A stretch of DNA of 64,000 bases from an uncultured Flavobacteriales bacterium (GTDB taxonomy: Bacteria > Bacteroidota > Bacteroidia > Flavobacteriales > Crocinitomicaceae). The notes below the pieces were generated by a model. That model saw nothing but the letters and a program-made list of their open reading frames with translations, ran no database searches and was not told the DNA's origin. Below, piece after piece: positions 54,266-62,381 of this stretch (its first letter is position 1; each line of letters opens with the position of its first letter). A program made the translations under genes and the position numbers. The DNA is taken from contig CAMLFH010000001.1 of the NCBI GenBank assembly GCA_946479285.1, positions 248,001 through 312,000 of the forward strand, given 5' to 3'.

Positions 54266-56755
54266 ATGAGCCCTCTAAATCGATTTCTTTTTTCCTTTTC
54301 TTGTTTGTTCCTGATATTTGTTTCAAACTTGTCGTTTGGACAAACACAGTTAGCCAATTTAGACTCTTTTAACGCTGATTTTTATTCCAAGTTTGGCAAT
54401 GGGAGCGGTATCAACAGGGTATATAAAGTATTGGAGCTAGCCAATGGGCAAATTTTGGTAGGAGGTACTTTTTATGAAGTGAATGGATTCCCGATCACAG
54501 GTATTGCAAGATTGAATTCAGACGGAAGTTTTGATCATACTTTTCATTCGGGGATGAGTGAAGAACATGAAGTAACAACTCTTGCTGAACTTCCTTCCGG
54601 GAAAATTTTAGTAGGTGGCAGCTTTAATAGTTATGATGGCGTAAACTGTGGGAATTTTGTGGTATTAAATCCGAACGGAACACGAGATTTTACATACAGC
54701 GGAATAGGAAATGTTGGATATTCAAGAATTAATGATATCCAGTTGGCACCAGGTAATAAAGTAATTATTGCAGGATATTTCAGTAGTTTCAACGGTGTAT
54801 TGAGAAATGGATTGGTTCGTCTTAATAGCTCATTGCAAGTAGATACGTCATTCGGAACGAACTATTCGGGAAATTCGGGAGGTGACTTTGAAAGCGTGCT
54901 GGTTTTTCCTGACGGAGGAGTTTTAGTGGGTGGTGATTTTACTAATTACTGGGGAAATGGTGCAAGCGGACTCATTAAGTTAACTGCTGCAGGAACTCCC
55001 GATCTCAATTTCAATTTGTACACACCTGCCGGATTTAATGCAAATGTCACTAAAGTAAAATTCGCCAGTGACGGGAAAATATTCATATGCGGGCATTTTA
55101 CCGGCTATGGAGGACAAGGTACATATGATATAGTAAGGCTGAATCCAAACGGCTCTGTCGATAATACTTTCCAGAATAATCTTTGGATGCCGAGTGGTGC
55201 AATACAGGATTGTATTGATTTCAACGGACAGGTAATCATAGTTGGGGGATTGGATTTTGATGATGAGCCTACTGTTACTAATATGGCATATTTGGATAAT
55301 AATGGTGGGTTGCTTGTTGCACCGTCTGAAATGCTTAAATGTGAGGTGGATGATCCGATTAATTTGATTGAGAAGTTATCTGACGGCTCTTTTGTTATTG
55401 GGGGAATCTTCTACAAAATACTTGGAGACTATTCTCGTTCATTGGTTAAATTCACCGATATCAATGCTATTGAGAAGGATTTCTTCACACCTCCTTCAAG
55501 TTATGATTATACCGCTAACAACTTTTCGGGTAACGGATATGTTGAATCTATCAGCAAGTATCCCAATTCACATTATATGGTTAGTGGAAGATTTACCCAG
55601 TATAATGGAGACACGATCAATGGTTTGGTGAGACTAAGTTCTAATGGTGAATTAGATCCTACATTCAATGCGCACTTCCCTGCGGGAGTGATTGTTACTG
55701 CTTTTGCGGTTCAGCCTGATGGAAAAGTATTGGTGAATTATCAAAACAATAATCAGAATTTTTATTCAAACCTGGTACGTCTGAATCCTGACGGAAGTCT
55801 TGACAGCAGTTTCTCCTGCCCCTTGCACTACGTAATAACAAGAATCCTTTGGAGCAACAGCAATACCAGGATCATTATTGCAGGATATGATCAATCCTCG
55901 CCGGATATGGCAGTCAATAAACTCAATTTAAACGGAACACCCGACCCTGCATTTAGTCCGTATTCCTCCGGAGACATGTTGGATATCATAGAATTGTCAA
56001 ATGGAAAAATCCTTGTAGAAGAGAGATGGGGAGGCATTAGAAAAATTAGTGCAACGGGAGTTCAGGACCCTTCATTCAACAACAGCTTCTCTCCATACTC
56101 TACTCCTGCTACTGGGTTTGCACTTCAGTCGGATGGGAAGATCGTAATTTCAGGTTCCGGAGGGATTTTGCGATTTAATTCAAATGGAACGGCAGATGCC
56201 GGCTATCAAAGTGAATACAACGCTGTTGCCGATTACGATGTACCAACCGCTATTGAATTGCAGCCGGATGATAAGTTGATCGTTTTTGGAAATCAAAAAG
56301 TTTACCGGTTTAATGTAGATGGTTCTTTGGATACCACCTTCAAAGAAATTGTGATCGAAGGATTACGTGTGAGTGATTTCATCCTTGACTCAACGCGTTT
56401 GCTAATAGGTGGAGATTACACACATATTAACGGGTTTCCAATTAATGACATGGTGGGAATTGATTATTCCAACAACAATACCGTTGGGCTTGACGAACTC
56501 ATTAACCCGACCGCTAACAATTCTTTGCAAATTTATCCGAATCCGATCGGGTTTGGGCAAAAGTTAAATTGGGGACAGGAGGAGCAGATAGAATCCATGG
56601 CAATTTATTCGATGGATGGAAGGTTGTTGCGGGAATTTACTGATTTATCAGGAAAAACAGCGATTGATCTGGACGTTGCCGAAGGAACTTATATCATCCA
56701 GGCAAATAATGGTTTTGGAAAATACAAAGTAGGGAAATTAATCGTTAGCTTTTAA
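54266..56755 (+). CDS. Delta-60 repeat protein with T9SS type A sorting domain
   Basis: The 829-residue product has a signal peptide ending SNLSFGQ. I start at ATG 54266 instead of GTG 54263. The body is built of about a dozen delta-60-type repeats, each with a GKILVGGSF-like strand and RLNxDGSxDxxF, for example RLNPDGSLDSSF. These repeats form a beta-propeller. The last 75 residues are a type A sorting domain (LQIYPNPIGFGQKLNW, IYSMDGRLLREF, YIIQANNGFGKYKVGKLIV). The protein should be secreted through the T9SS. Ligand and function are unknown. It has its own promoter, shared as a divergent region with the aldose epimerase. Confidence 0.9.
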   Translation: MSPLNRFLFSFSCLFLIFVSNLSFGQTQLANLDSFNADFYSKFGNGSGINRVYKVLELANGQILVGGTFYEVNGFPITGIARLNSDGSFDHTFHSGMSEEHEVTTLAELPSGKILVGGSFNSYDGVNCGNFVVLNPNGTRDFTYSGIGNVGYSRINDIQLAPGNKVIIAGYFSSFNGVLRNGLVRLNSSLQVDTSFGTNYSGNSGGDFESVLVFPDGGVLVGGDFTNYWGNGASGLIKLTAAGTPDLNFNLYTPAGFNANVTKVKFASDGKIFICGHFTGYGGQGTYDIVRLNPNGSVDNTFQNNLWMPSGAIQDCIDFNGQVIIVGGLDFDDEPTVTNMAYLDNNGGLLVAPSEMLKCEVDDPINLIEKLSDGSFVIGGIFYKILGDYSRSLVKFTDINAIEKDFFTPPSSYDYTANNFSGNGYVESISKYPNSHYMVSGRFTQYNGDTINGLVRLSSNGELDPTFNAHFPAGVIVTAFAVQPDGKVLVNYQNNNQNFYSNLVRLNPDGSLDSSFSCPLHYVITRILWSNSNTRIIIAGYDQSSPDMAVNKLNLNGTPDPAFSPYSSGDMLDIIELSNGKILVEERWGGIRKISATGVQDPSFNNSFSPYSTPATGFALQSDGKIVISGSGGILRFNSNGTADAGYQSEYNAVADYDVPTAIELQPDDKLIVFGNQKVYRFNVDGSLDTTFKEIVIEGLRVSDFILDSTRLLIGGDYTHINGFPINDMVGIDYSNNNTVGLDELINPTANNSLQIYPNPIGFGQKLNWGQEEQIESMAIYSMDGRLLREFTDLSGKTAIDLDVAEGTYIIQANNGFGKYKVGKLIVSF

Positions 56756-56765
56756 AAGCTAGAAA

Positions 56766-56796
56766 TTTGGAAATCAAGAAAAAATACCTATATTTG
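56766..56796 (+). promoter_or_regulatory. Consensus promoter of the rimP-nusA-infB operon
   Basis: TTTG at 56766-56769, a 19-bp spacer and TATATTTG at 56789-56796 match the Bacteroidota consensus exactly. Transcription would start near 56803, giving a leader of about 53 nt before rimP. Confidence 0.88.
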
Positions 56797-56823
56797 CATC
56801 ACATTTAAGGTTAAAACACAAAT

Positions 56824-56848
56824 GAGGGGACGCAAGTCCCCTCTTTTT
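56824..56848 (+). promoter_or_regulatory. Terminator-like hairpin in the rimP leader
   Basis: GAGGGGAC and GTCCCCTC form a perfect 8-bp stem with a GCAA tetraloop, followed by five T. It lies between the promoter and the rimP ATG (8 bp before it), so it can only act within the leader as an attenuator or as a site of translational control. An ATG at 56822 opens a 30-codon upstream frame that runs through the hairpin and overlaps the rimP start out of frame, ending at 56914. Confidence 0.7.
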
Positions 56849-56855
56849 ATCTCAT

Positions 56856-57332
56856 ATGATTTCAAAAAAAACAGTAACAGAATTAGCAGAAGAGCGCATC
56901 AAAGACCGCGATGAACGTTTGTTTATTGTAGAGCTTACAATCAGCGCATCTAATGTGATCCGCCTGGAATTGGATAAAACGGAAGGTAATGTTTCCATTG
57001 AAGACTGCATGTCGGTTTCCAGGAACATTGAGCACAACCTGGACCGGGAAGATGCGGATTTTGAACTGCACGTTTCTTCTGCCGGATTGGACAAGCCTTT
57101 GCGTGTGCATGCTCAGTATGTGAAGAACATTGGTCGTGACCTGGATGTGAAATTGAAATCAAAGGAAAAGGCAACAGGAACATTGATTGCTGTTGACGAA
57201 GTTGGAGTGACCCTGAGACGCGAAGAAAAACAGGCAATCGAAGGCAAAAAGAAAAAGGAACTGGTAGTGATCGAAAACAAGATCGCTTTTTCAGATATAA
57301 ACGAAGCAAAAATTGTTATTTCATTTAAATAA
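56856..57332 (+). CDS. rimP: Ribosome maturation factor RimP
   Basis: RimP is needed for late maturation of the 30S subunit. The 158-residue protein has an N-terminal domain with the family core SIEDCMSVSRNIEHNLDREDADFELHVSSAGLDKPLR (shown in parts: SIEDCMSVSR; FELHVSSAGLDKPL). A C-terminal SH3-like domain (KNIGRDLDVKLKSKEKATG on) follows. It is the first gene of the rimP-nusA-infB operon, a widely conserved order, with nusA 6 bp downstream. Its leader has a hairpin that may control expression of the whole operon. Confidence 0.94.
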   Translation: MISKKTVTELAEERIKDRDERLFIVELTISASNVIRLELDKTEGNVSIEDCMSVSRNIEHNLDREDADFELHVSSAGLDKPLRVHAQYVKNIGRDLDVKLKSKEKATGTLIAVDEVGVTLRREEKQAIEGKKKKELVVIENKIAFSDINEAKIVISFK

Positions 57333-57338
57333 GAAGCT

Positions 57339-58574
57339 ATGAACAGCTTGGAACTAGTAGAATCGTTTTCGGAGTTTAAAGAACTCAAGAGTATCGACAA
57401 ACAAACGATGCAGCACGTTTTGGAAGACGTGTTTCGTGCGATGTTGAAGAAAAAATTCAACACGGATGAACACATCGACGTGATCGTTAACATTGATAAA
57501 GGAGACGTTCAGATTTTCGTAAACAAGGAGATTGTTGCGGATGGTGAGGTCGAAGATCAAAACACAGAGATCGCTTATTCGGATGCAATTAAAATCGAAC
57601 CGGATTTCGAAATCGGTGAGGAAGTATCTGAAGAATTCCGTTTCAATGACTTTGGTCGTAGAAATATCCTGTCTCTTCGTCAGAATTTGATCTCTCGTAT
57701 CCTTGAATTGGAGAAAGATCATTTGTACAAGAAATACAAAGAGCGTATCGGTGAGATTATCACAGGTGAAGTTTACCAGGTTTGGAAGAAAGAGATCATG
57801 GTATTGGATGATGAAAACAATGAGTTGATCCTTCCAAAATCAGAGCAGATTCCTTCAGATTACTTCAAGAAGGGTGAATCTGTTCGTGCAGTTGTTTCGA
57901 AAGTAGACATGCGTAACAGTTCGCCGGTAATTATCCTTTCACGTATCGCACCGGAATTCCTGGAGCGCTTGTTCGAGTTGGAAGTTCCTGAGGTATTTGA
58001 CGGATTGATTACTATCAAACGTATCGTTCGTGAACCGGGAGAAAGAGCAAAAGTAGCCGTTGAATCATACGATGATCGTATTGATCCGGTTGGAGCTTGT
58101 GTTGGTATGAAAGGTTCCCGTATTCACGGAATCGTTCGTGAGTTGCGTAATGAGAATATCGACGTGATCAACTTCACAAGCAACCCGAAATTGTTTATTC
58201 AGCGTGCATTGTCTCCGGCAAAAATTACCAATATCGAAATCGACGAAGAAGAGAAGCGTGCAAGCGTATTCCTGAAGCCGGACCAGGTTTCTTTGGCAAT
58301 TGGAAAAGGAGGATACAATATTCGTTTGGCTGGTAAATTAACAGGATTTGAAATAGATGTCTTCAGAGATGGGGAGTCTGACAATGAAGATGTTGACTTA
58401 GAAGAATTTGCAGATGAAATCGACAGCTGGATCCTGGATGAATTGAAAGCAGTTGGTTGTGATACAGCGAAATCTGTATTGGAATTGACAGTGGCAGATT
58501 TAGTTCAGCGTACAGACTTAGAAGAAGAAACAATCCAGGAAGTATTGCGTATCCTTCGCACTGAATTTGAGTAA
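57339..58574 (+). CDS. nusA: Transcription termination/antitermination factor NusA
   Basis: NusA binds RNA polymerase and nascent RNA and controls pausing, termination and antitermination. The 411-residue protein has an N-terminal RNA-polymerase-binding domain (1-125), an S1 domain (about 135-200, starting GEIITGEVYQVWKK) and two KH domains (about 205-345). The KH domains include VGACVGMKGSRI and VSLAIGKGGYNIRLA with their GxxG loops. A short acidic and helical tail (AVGCDTAKSVLELTVADLVQ) follows. It is 6 bp after rimP in the conserved operon. The hairpin and weak promoter after it could adjust the infB level. Confidence 0.97.
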   Translation: MNSLELVESFSEFKELKSIDKQTMQHVLEDVFRAMLKKKFNTDEHIDVIVNIDKGDVQIFVNKEIVADGEVEDQNTEIAYSDAIKIEPDFEIGEEVSEEFRFNDFGRRNILSLRQNLISRILELEKDHLYKKYKERIGEIITGEVYQVWKKEIMVLDDENNELILPKSEQIPSDYFKKGESVRAVVSKVDMRNSSPVIILSRIAPEFLERLFELEVPEVFDGLITIKRIVREPGERAKVAVESYDDRIDPVGACVGMKGSRIHGIVRELRNENIDVINFTSNPKLFIQRALSPAKITNIEIDEEEKRASVFLKPDQVSLAIGKGGYNIRLAGKLTGFEIDVFRDGESDNEDVDLEEFADEIDSWILDELKAVGCDTAKSVLELTVADLVQRTDLEEETIQEVLRILRTEFE

Positions 58575-58612
58575 GGAAAGCATACTTTAAATACTATTTT
58601 AGGTGGTGATTT

Positions 58613-58637
58613 CGGTCAGGTGAAAAATACCTGACCG
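58613..58637 (+). terminator. Hairpin between nusA and infB
   Basis: CGGTCAGGT and ACCTGACCG form a perfect 9-bp stem with a 7-nt loop, followed by ATTTTC. The T run is poor, so it may be a partial terminator or an RNA-processing site. A -7-like TATCTTTA (58667-58674) lies downstream, so infB could also have its own promoter. Confidence 0.55.
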
Positions 58638-58740
58638 ATTTTCACGGAAATCTGATCAACACTAACTATCTTTACACAGCAAAACTGTTCATACTGATAT
58701 CAATCGGGTGAACATTAATTAAAAAAGAAGCAAATAATAT

Positions 58741-61647
58741 ATGTCTGGTAAAACACAGCGTTTAGGAAAAGCAGCAGGAGAGTTGAATGTAGGAGTCACT
58801 ACGATCGTCGAGTTTTTGGCGTCGAAGGGACAAGCTATTGACTCCAATCCAAATACGAAGTTGGATCCGGAGCAGTATGACATGTTGCGTACTCAATTTG
58901 CAGCTGACCAAAATTTAAAGGAGCAATCCAAAATGACGTCAGTTAAAAGAGAGAAGCGTGAGACAATTACTTTGCGCGATATCAAAGACGAACCGAAGGC
59001 TCATGAAGACGAGGACGATTTTGATAATAACGTGTCAGAGCAACCAAAAACTGCACCTGTTGTTACTCCGAAAGTTGATCATGTGTCGCCTACAGCTTCA
59101 CCGATGGCACAAACTCCAAAAGTGGAGGAGAAAATTGAAACTCCTGCACCTGTTGTTGAGAAACCAGTTGAAGAGAAGAAACCGGTAGTTGAAGAAGAGC
59201 CGGCGGCTCAAACAGCTGATGGTGGAATACAGGTAATTGGAAAAATCGATCTGGATAAACTGAACACGAAAACCAGACCAGATAAACGTAGGAAAGAGGA
59301 CGGACCAATCGATAAAAGTGATTATCCGAAACCTGTTGTTACACCAACTCCTGAAAAAGAGTCTGCTGCGGCGGAAAAAGCTAAGGAAACTCCGGCAACG
59401 GCACCTGAAGCTCCAAAAGAAATAGAAACAATTCGCGTAGATCGCACCAAATTATCCGGACCTACGGTACTTGGAAAAATTGAATTGCCTGTTGAGAAAC
59501 CAAAATCTGTTGGTTCTTCTCGTCCGGGTGATGACCGCAAGAAACGCAAACGAATCAAGAAAGAAATGCCGAAAACTCCTGGTACAAACCCACAAGGTGG
59601 TACTCAGGGAGGACAACAAGGCGGAAATCGTCCTCCGGGACAAGGTGGACCTGGTCAGGGTGGAAATCGCCCGGGTGGAGGAAACTTCAACCGCGGTCCG
59701 GGAAACAACTTCAGAAAAGGCGGTCCTGTTGACAGGCCGGTAGCGTCCGAGCAAGATATCCAAAAAGAGGTTAAAGATACATTGGCCCGTTTATCTTCTC
59801 AGGGAGGTAAATCCAAAGCATCCAAGAATCGTCGTGCGAAACGTGATGACCGTGCGCAACGTCGTGAAATAGAACATATCGAAGCAGAATTACAAGAGAA
59901 AATCTTGAAGTTGACAGAGTTCGTTACCGTGTCTGAATTGGCATCGATGATGAACGTTTCTCCAACTCAGGTTATTTCTGCTTGTATGTCTTTAGGGATC
60001 TTTGCTTCAATTAACCAGCGATTGGATGCTGAAACCATTCAAATTGTAGCGGAAGAGTTTGGATTCGAAACAGAATTCGTTTCTGCGGATATTCAGGAAG
60101 CAATTCCGGAAATAGAAGATAAAGAGGAAGACCTGATTGACCGCCCGCCGATTATTACGGTAATGGGGCACGTTGACCACGGTAAAACTTCCTTATTGGA
60201 TAAAATCCGTAATGCAAACGTAACCGAAGGCGAAGCCGGAGGAATTACCCAGCATATCGGTGCTTACTCGGTTACATTGAAAGATAATCGCAAGATGACT
60301 TTCTTAGATACCCCGGGTCACGAAGCCTTTACAGCGATGCGTGCTCGTGGTGCTCAGGTAACTGACGTTGCAATTATCATTGTAGCAGCGGATGATGACG
60401 TGATGCCTCAAACAAAAGAAGCAATCTCTCACGCGCAGGCAGCAAATGTACCAATGGTTTTTGCAATCAATAAAATTGATAAACCGGGTGCAAACCCAGA
60501 TAAAATCCGCGAACAGCTTTCTGCCATGAATATCCTGGTAGAAGAGTGGGGTGGAAAATACCAGTGCCAGGAAATTTCTGCAAAACAGAATTTGAATATT
60601 GACGATTTATTGGATAAAGTATTGTTGGAAGCAGAAATTCTGAACTTACGTGCTAACCCTAATAAGAATGCAGTTGGTGCTGTAATCGAGTCTTCTTTGG
60701 ACAAAGGAAAAGGATATGTTACAAACATGCTGGTACATGCAGGAACAATGAAAATTGGTGATGTAGTATTGGTAGGTCGTAATTACGGTCGTGTTCGTGC
60801 AATGCATGATGAGCATGGCGTTTCTTTGAAAGAAGCAGGTCCATCGCAACCGGTATCTGTTTTAGGTATTAACGGTGCACCATCTGCAGGAGATACTTTC
60901 CATATCATGGATGACGAGCGCGAAGCGAAATCAATTGCTACCAAACGTGAGCAGTTATACCGTGAGCAGGGTCTTCGTACGAACAAACACATTACTTTGG
61001 ATGAGATCGGTCGTCGTTTGGCAATTGGAGATTTCAAGGAATTGAATTTGATCGTGAAAGGTGACGTGGATGGATCAATTGAAGCATTATCCGATTCATT
61101 ATTAAGACTTTCTACAGAAGAAATCCAGGTGAATATCGTTCACAAAGGAGTTGGAGCAATTACCGAAGCCGATGTAAACTTAGCTTCCGCATCCGATGCA
61201 ATCGTGATCGGATTCCAGGTAAGACCATCCGTTGCAGCGCGTAAATTGGCTGAGCAGGAACAAATTGATATCAGACTATATTCCGTAATCTACAAAGCGA
61301 TCGACGAATTGAAAGCGGCAATGGAAGGAATGTTATCTCCGGATATCGAAGAGAAAGTATTGGGTACTGCAGAAATTCGCGAAACATTCGATATTACGAA
61401 AGTAGGTACAATTGCAGGATGTTACGTAACAGATGGTCTCATCAAACGTACTTCGAAAATCCGTGTTATTCGCGATGGAATTGTAATTCACACAGGAGTT
61501 CTTGGATCATTGAAACGATTCAAAGACGACGTGAAAGAAGTGAAAAACAACTACGAATGTGGTTTGAACATTGATAAATTCAACGATATCAAAATTGGCG
61601 ATTTGGTTGAAGCTTACGAAGAAGTAGAAGTTGCAAGAAAATTGTAA
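58741..61647 (+). CDS. infB: Translation initiation factor IF-2
   Basis: IF-2 is the GTPase that brings initiator tRNA-fMet to the 30S subunit and promotes subunit joining. The 968-residue protein begins with an IF2_N-type segment ([21 protein letters not shown]). A long low-complexity linker follows (about 90-340), rich in P, E, K and later G (a [15 protein letters not shown] run). The G domain starts at GHVDHGKTS (476-484), with DTPGHEAF and NKIDKPG. Domains II-IV end with [10 protein letters not shown]. It is the last gene of the rimP operon; the gap after nusA is 166 bp. Confidence 0.97.
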   Translation: MSGKTQRLGKAAGELNVGVTTIVEFLASKGQAIDSNPNTKLDPEQYDMLRTQFAADQNLKEQSKMTSVKREKRETITLRDIKDEPKAHEDEDDFDNNVSEQPKTAPVVTPKVDHVSPTASPMAQTPKVEEKIETPAPVVEKPVEEKKPVVEEEPAAQTADGGIQVIGKIDLDKLNTKTRPDKRRKEDGPIDKSDYPKPVVTPTPEKESAAAEKAKETPATAPEAPKEIETIRVDRTKLSGPTVLGKIELPVEKPKSVGSSRPGDDRKKRKRIKKEMPKTPGTNPQGGTQGGQQGGNRPPGQGGPGQGGNRPGGGNFNRGPGNNFRKGGPVDRPVASEQDIQKEVKDTLARLSSQGGKSKASKNRRAKRDDRAQRREIEHIEAELQEKILKLTEFVTVSELASMMNVSPTQVISACMSLGIFASINQRLDAETIQIVAEEFGFETEFVSADIQEAIPEIEDKEEDLIDRPPIITVMGHVDHGKTSLLDKIRNANVTEGEAGGITQHIGAYSVTLKDNRKMTFLDTPGHEAFTAMRARGAQVTDVAIIIVAADDDVMPQTKEAISHAQAANVPMVFAINKIDKPGANPDKIREQLSAMNILVEEWGGKYQCQEISAKQNLNIDDLLDKVLLEAEILNLRANPNKNAVGAVIESSLDKGKGYVTNMLVHAGTMKIGDVVLVGRNYGRVRAMHDEHGVSLKEAGPSQPVSVLGINGAPSAGDTFHIMDDEREAKSIATKREQLYREQGLRTNKHITLDEIGRRLAIGDFKELNLIVKGDVDGSIEALSDSLLRLSTEEIQVNIVHKGVGAITEADVNLASASDAIVIGFQVRPSVAARKLAEQEQIDIRLYSVIYKAIDELKAAMEGMLSPDIEEKVLGTAEIRETFDITKVGTIAGCYVTDGLIKRTSKIRVIRDGIVIHTGVLGSLKRFKDDVKEVKNNYECGLNIDKFNDIKIGDLVEAYEEVEVARKL

Positions 61648-61670
61648 TCATTCAGATTTAAGATAAATGA

Positions 61671-61698
61671 AAACCTCCGTGAAAACGGAGGCTTTTTT
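61671..61698 (+). terminator. Terminator of the rimP-nusA-infB operon
   Basis: CCTCCGT and ACGGAGG form a perfect 7-bp stem with a GAAA loop, followed closely by six T. It lies 27 bp after the infB stop. Confidence 0.9.
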
Positions 61699-61802
61699 GT
61701 TTTAAAAAATGCAGACGCGTAAAAAAGGAATACGGAGGTAGTATATGTAAAGTGAAAGTCATACATTTCGCTTAATTATTATTCACTTCTAAAATTCAAC
61801 TT

Positions 61803-62303
61803 ATGAAAAAGATCATTTTCTTATTCGCAATTATCAGTGTTGCAGTGACATCCTGCAAAAAGGAACAGCTGACACCGGTTGATCCCGTAAAACCAAATCA
61901 AAGCACAGGAAATTCTGCCAAGTCATTACATTGTACTCCCTGGGAAGATGTCGCGGATGCGGCAGCAGCGGCTGTAGACCTGAATCAGGTAGGGCTTTGC
62001 AATACTTCTGCATGCAGCATTGGTACTACGACATACTTTTATATAAACAATAAAGTTGTAAGAAATAGTTCGGGAACGACCTGGTATTTCCTTCCTTTTT
62101 CAACGGTAGCGATTGCAGATCAAAATGCCATTTGGAGTGATGCAGTTACCCAGGCAATTGCTGCTACTCCAACAGGATTTAGTCTGTCCAGTATTCATAA
62201 TTTTAGAACGGCATCAGGTGGTGGACCACTTATAACCTACATCATGAAATTCGATATTACTTATATCAAATGCACTGGTGGTGGAGGTGGTGGAGAAAGT
62301 TAA
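61803..62303 (+). CDS. Small lipoprotein of unknown function
   Basis: The 166-residue product has lipobox VTSC (C18) and a lysine-rich start of the mature part, as is usual in Bacteroidota lipoproteins. A Pro-rich linker follows. The mature domain has a DVADAAAAAVDLNQVG helix and two close cysteines (CNTSACS). The C-terminus ends in a Gly run (GGGGGGES). I do not recognise a family. It has a single-gene context with a terminator on the downstream side. The poly-Gly tail may act as a flexible end or may be unstable DNA. Confidence 0.7.
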   Translation: MKKIIFLFAIISVAVTSCKKEQLTPVDPVKPNQSTGNSAKSLHCTPWEDVADAAAAAVDLNQVGLCNTSACSIGTTTYFYINNKVVRNSSGTTWYFLPFSTVAIADQNAIWSDAVTQAIAATPTGFSLSSIHNFRTASGGGPLITYIMKFDITYIKCTGGGGGGES

Positions 62304-62329
62304 ATCCTGATCTGATATCAAATGCAATG

Positions 62330-62366
62330 CAATAGGGACACATAAAAGACGTCCCTATTGTTTTTA
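62330..62366. terminator. Terminator between convergent genes
   Basis: CAATAGGGAC and GTCCCTATTG form a perfect 10-bp stem with an 11-nt loop, followed by TTTTTATT. It lies 26 bp after the lipoprotein stop and 15 bp past the stop of the minus-strand protease. Confidence 0.9.
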
Positions 62367-62381
62367 TTCTTGAATCCAATC

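Noticed and set aside
59600..59740. Gly/Gln/Pro-rich repeat stretch in infB
   Set aside because: Low-complexity linker normal for IF-2 proteins; not a separate element.
62270..62303. Poly-Gly codon run at the end of the small lipoprotein
   Set aside because: It could be a phase-variable tract, but the run is short and not a simple mononucleotide repeat.
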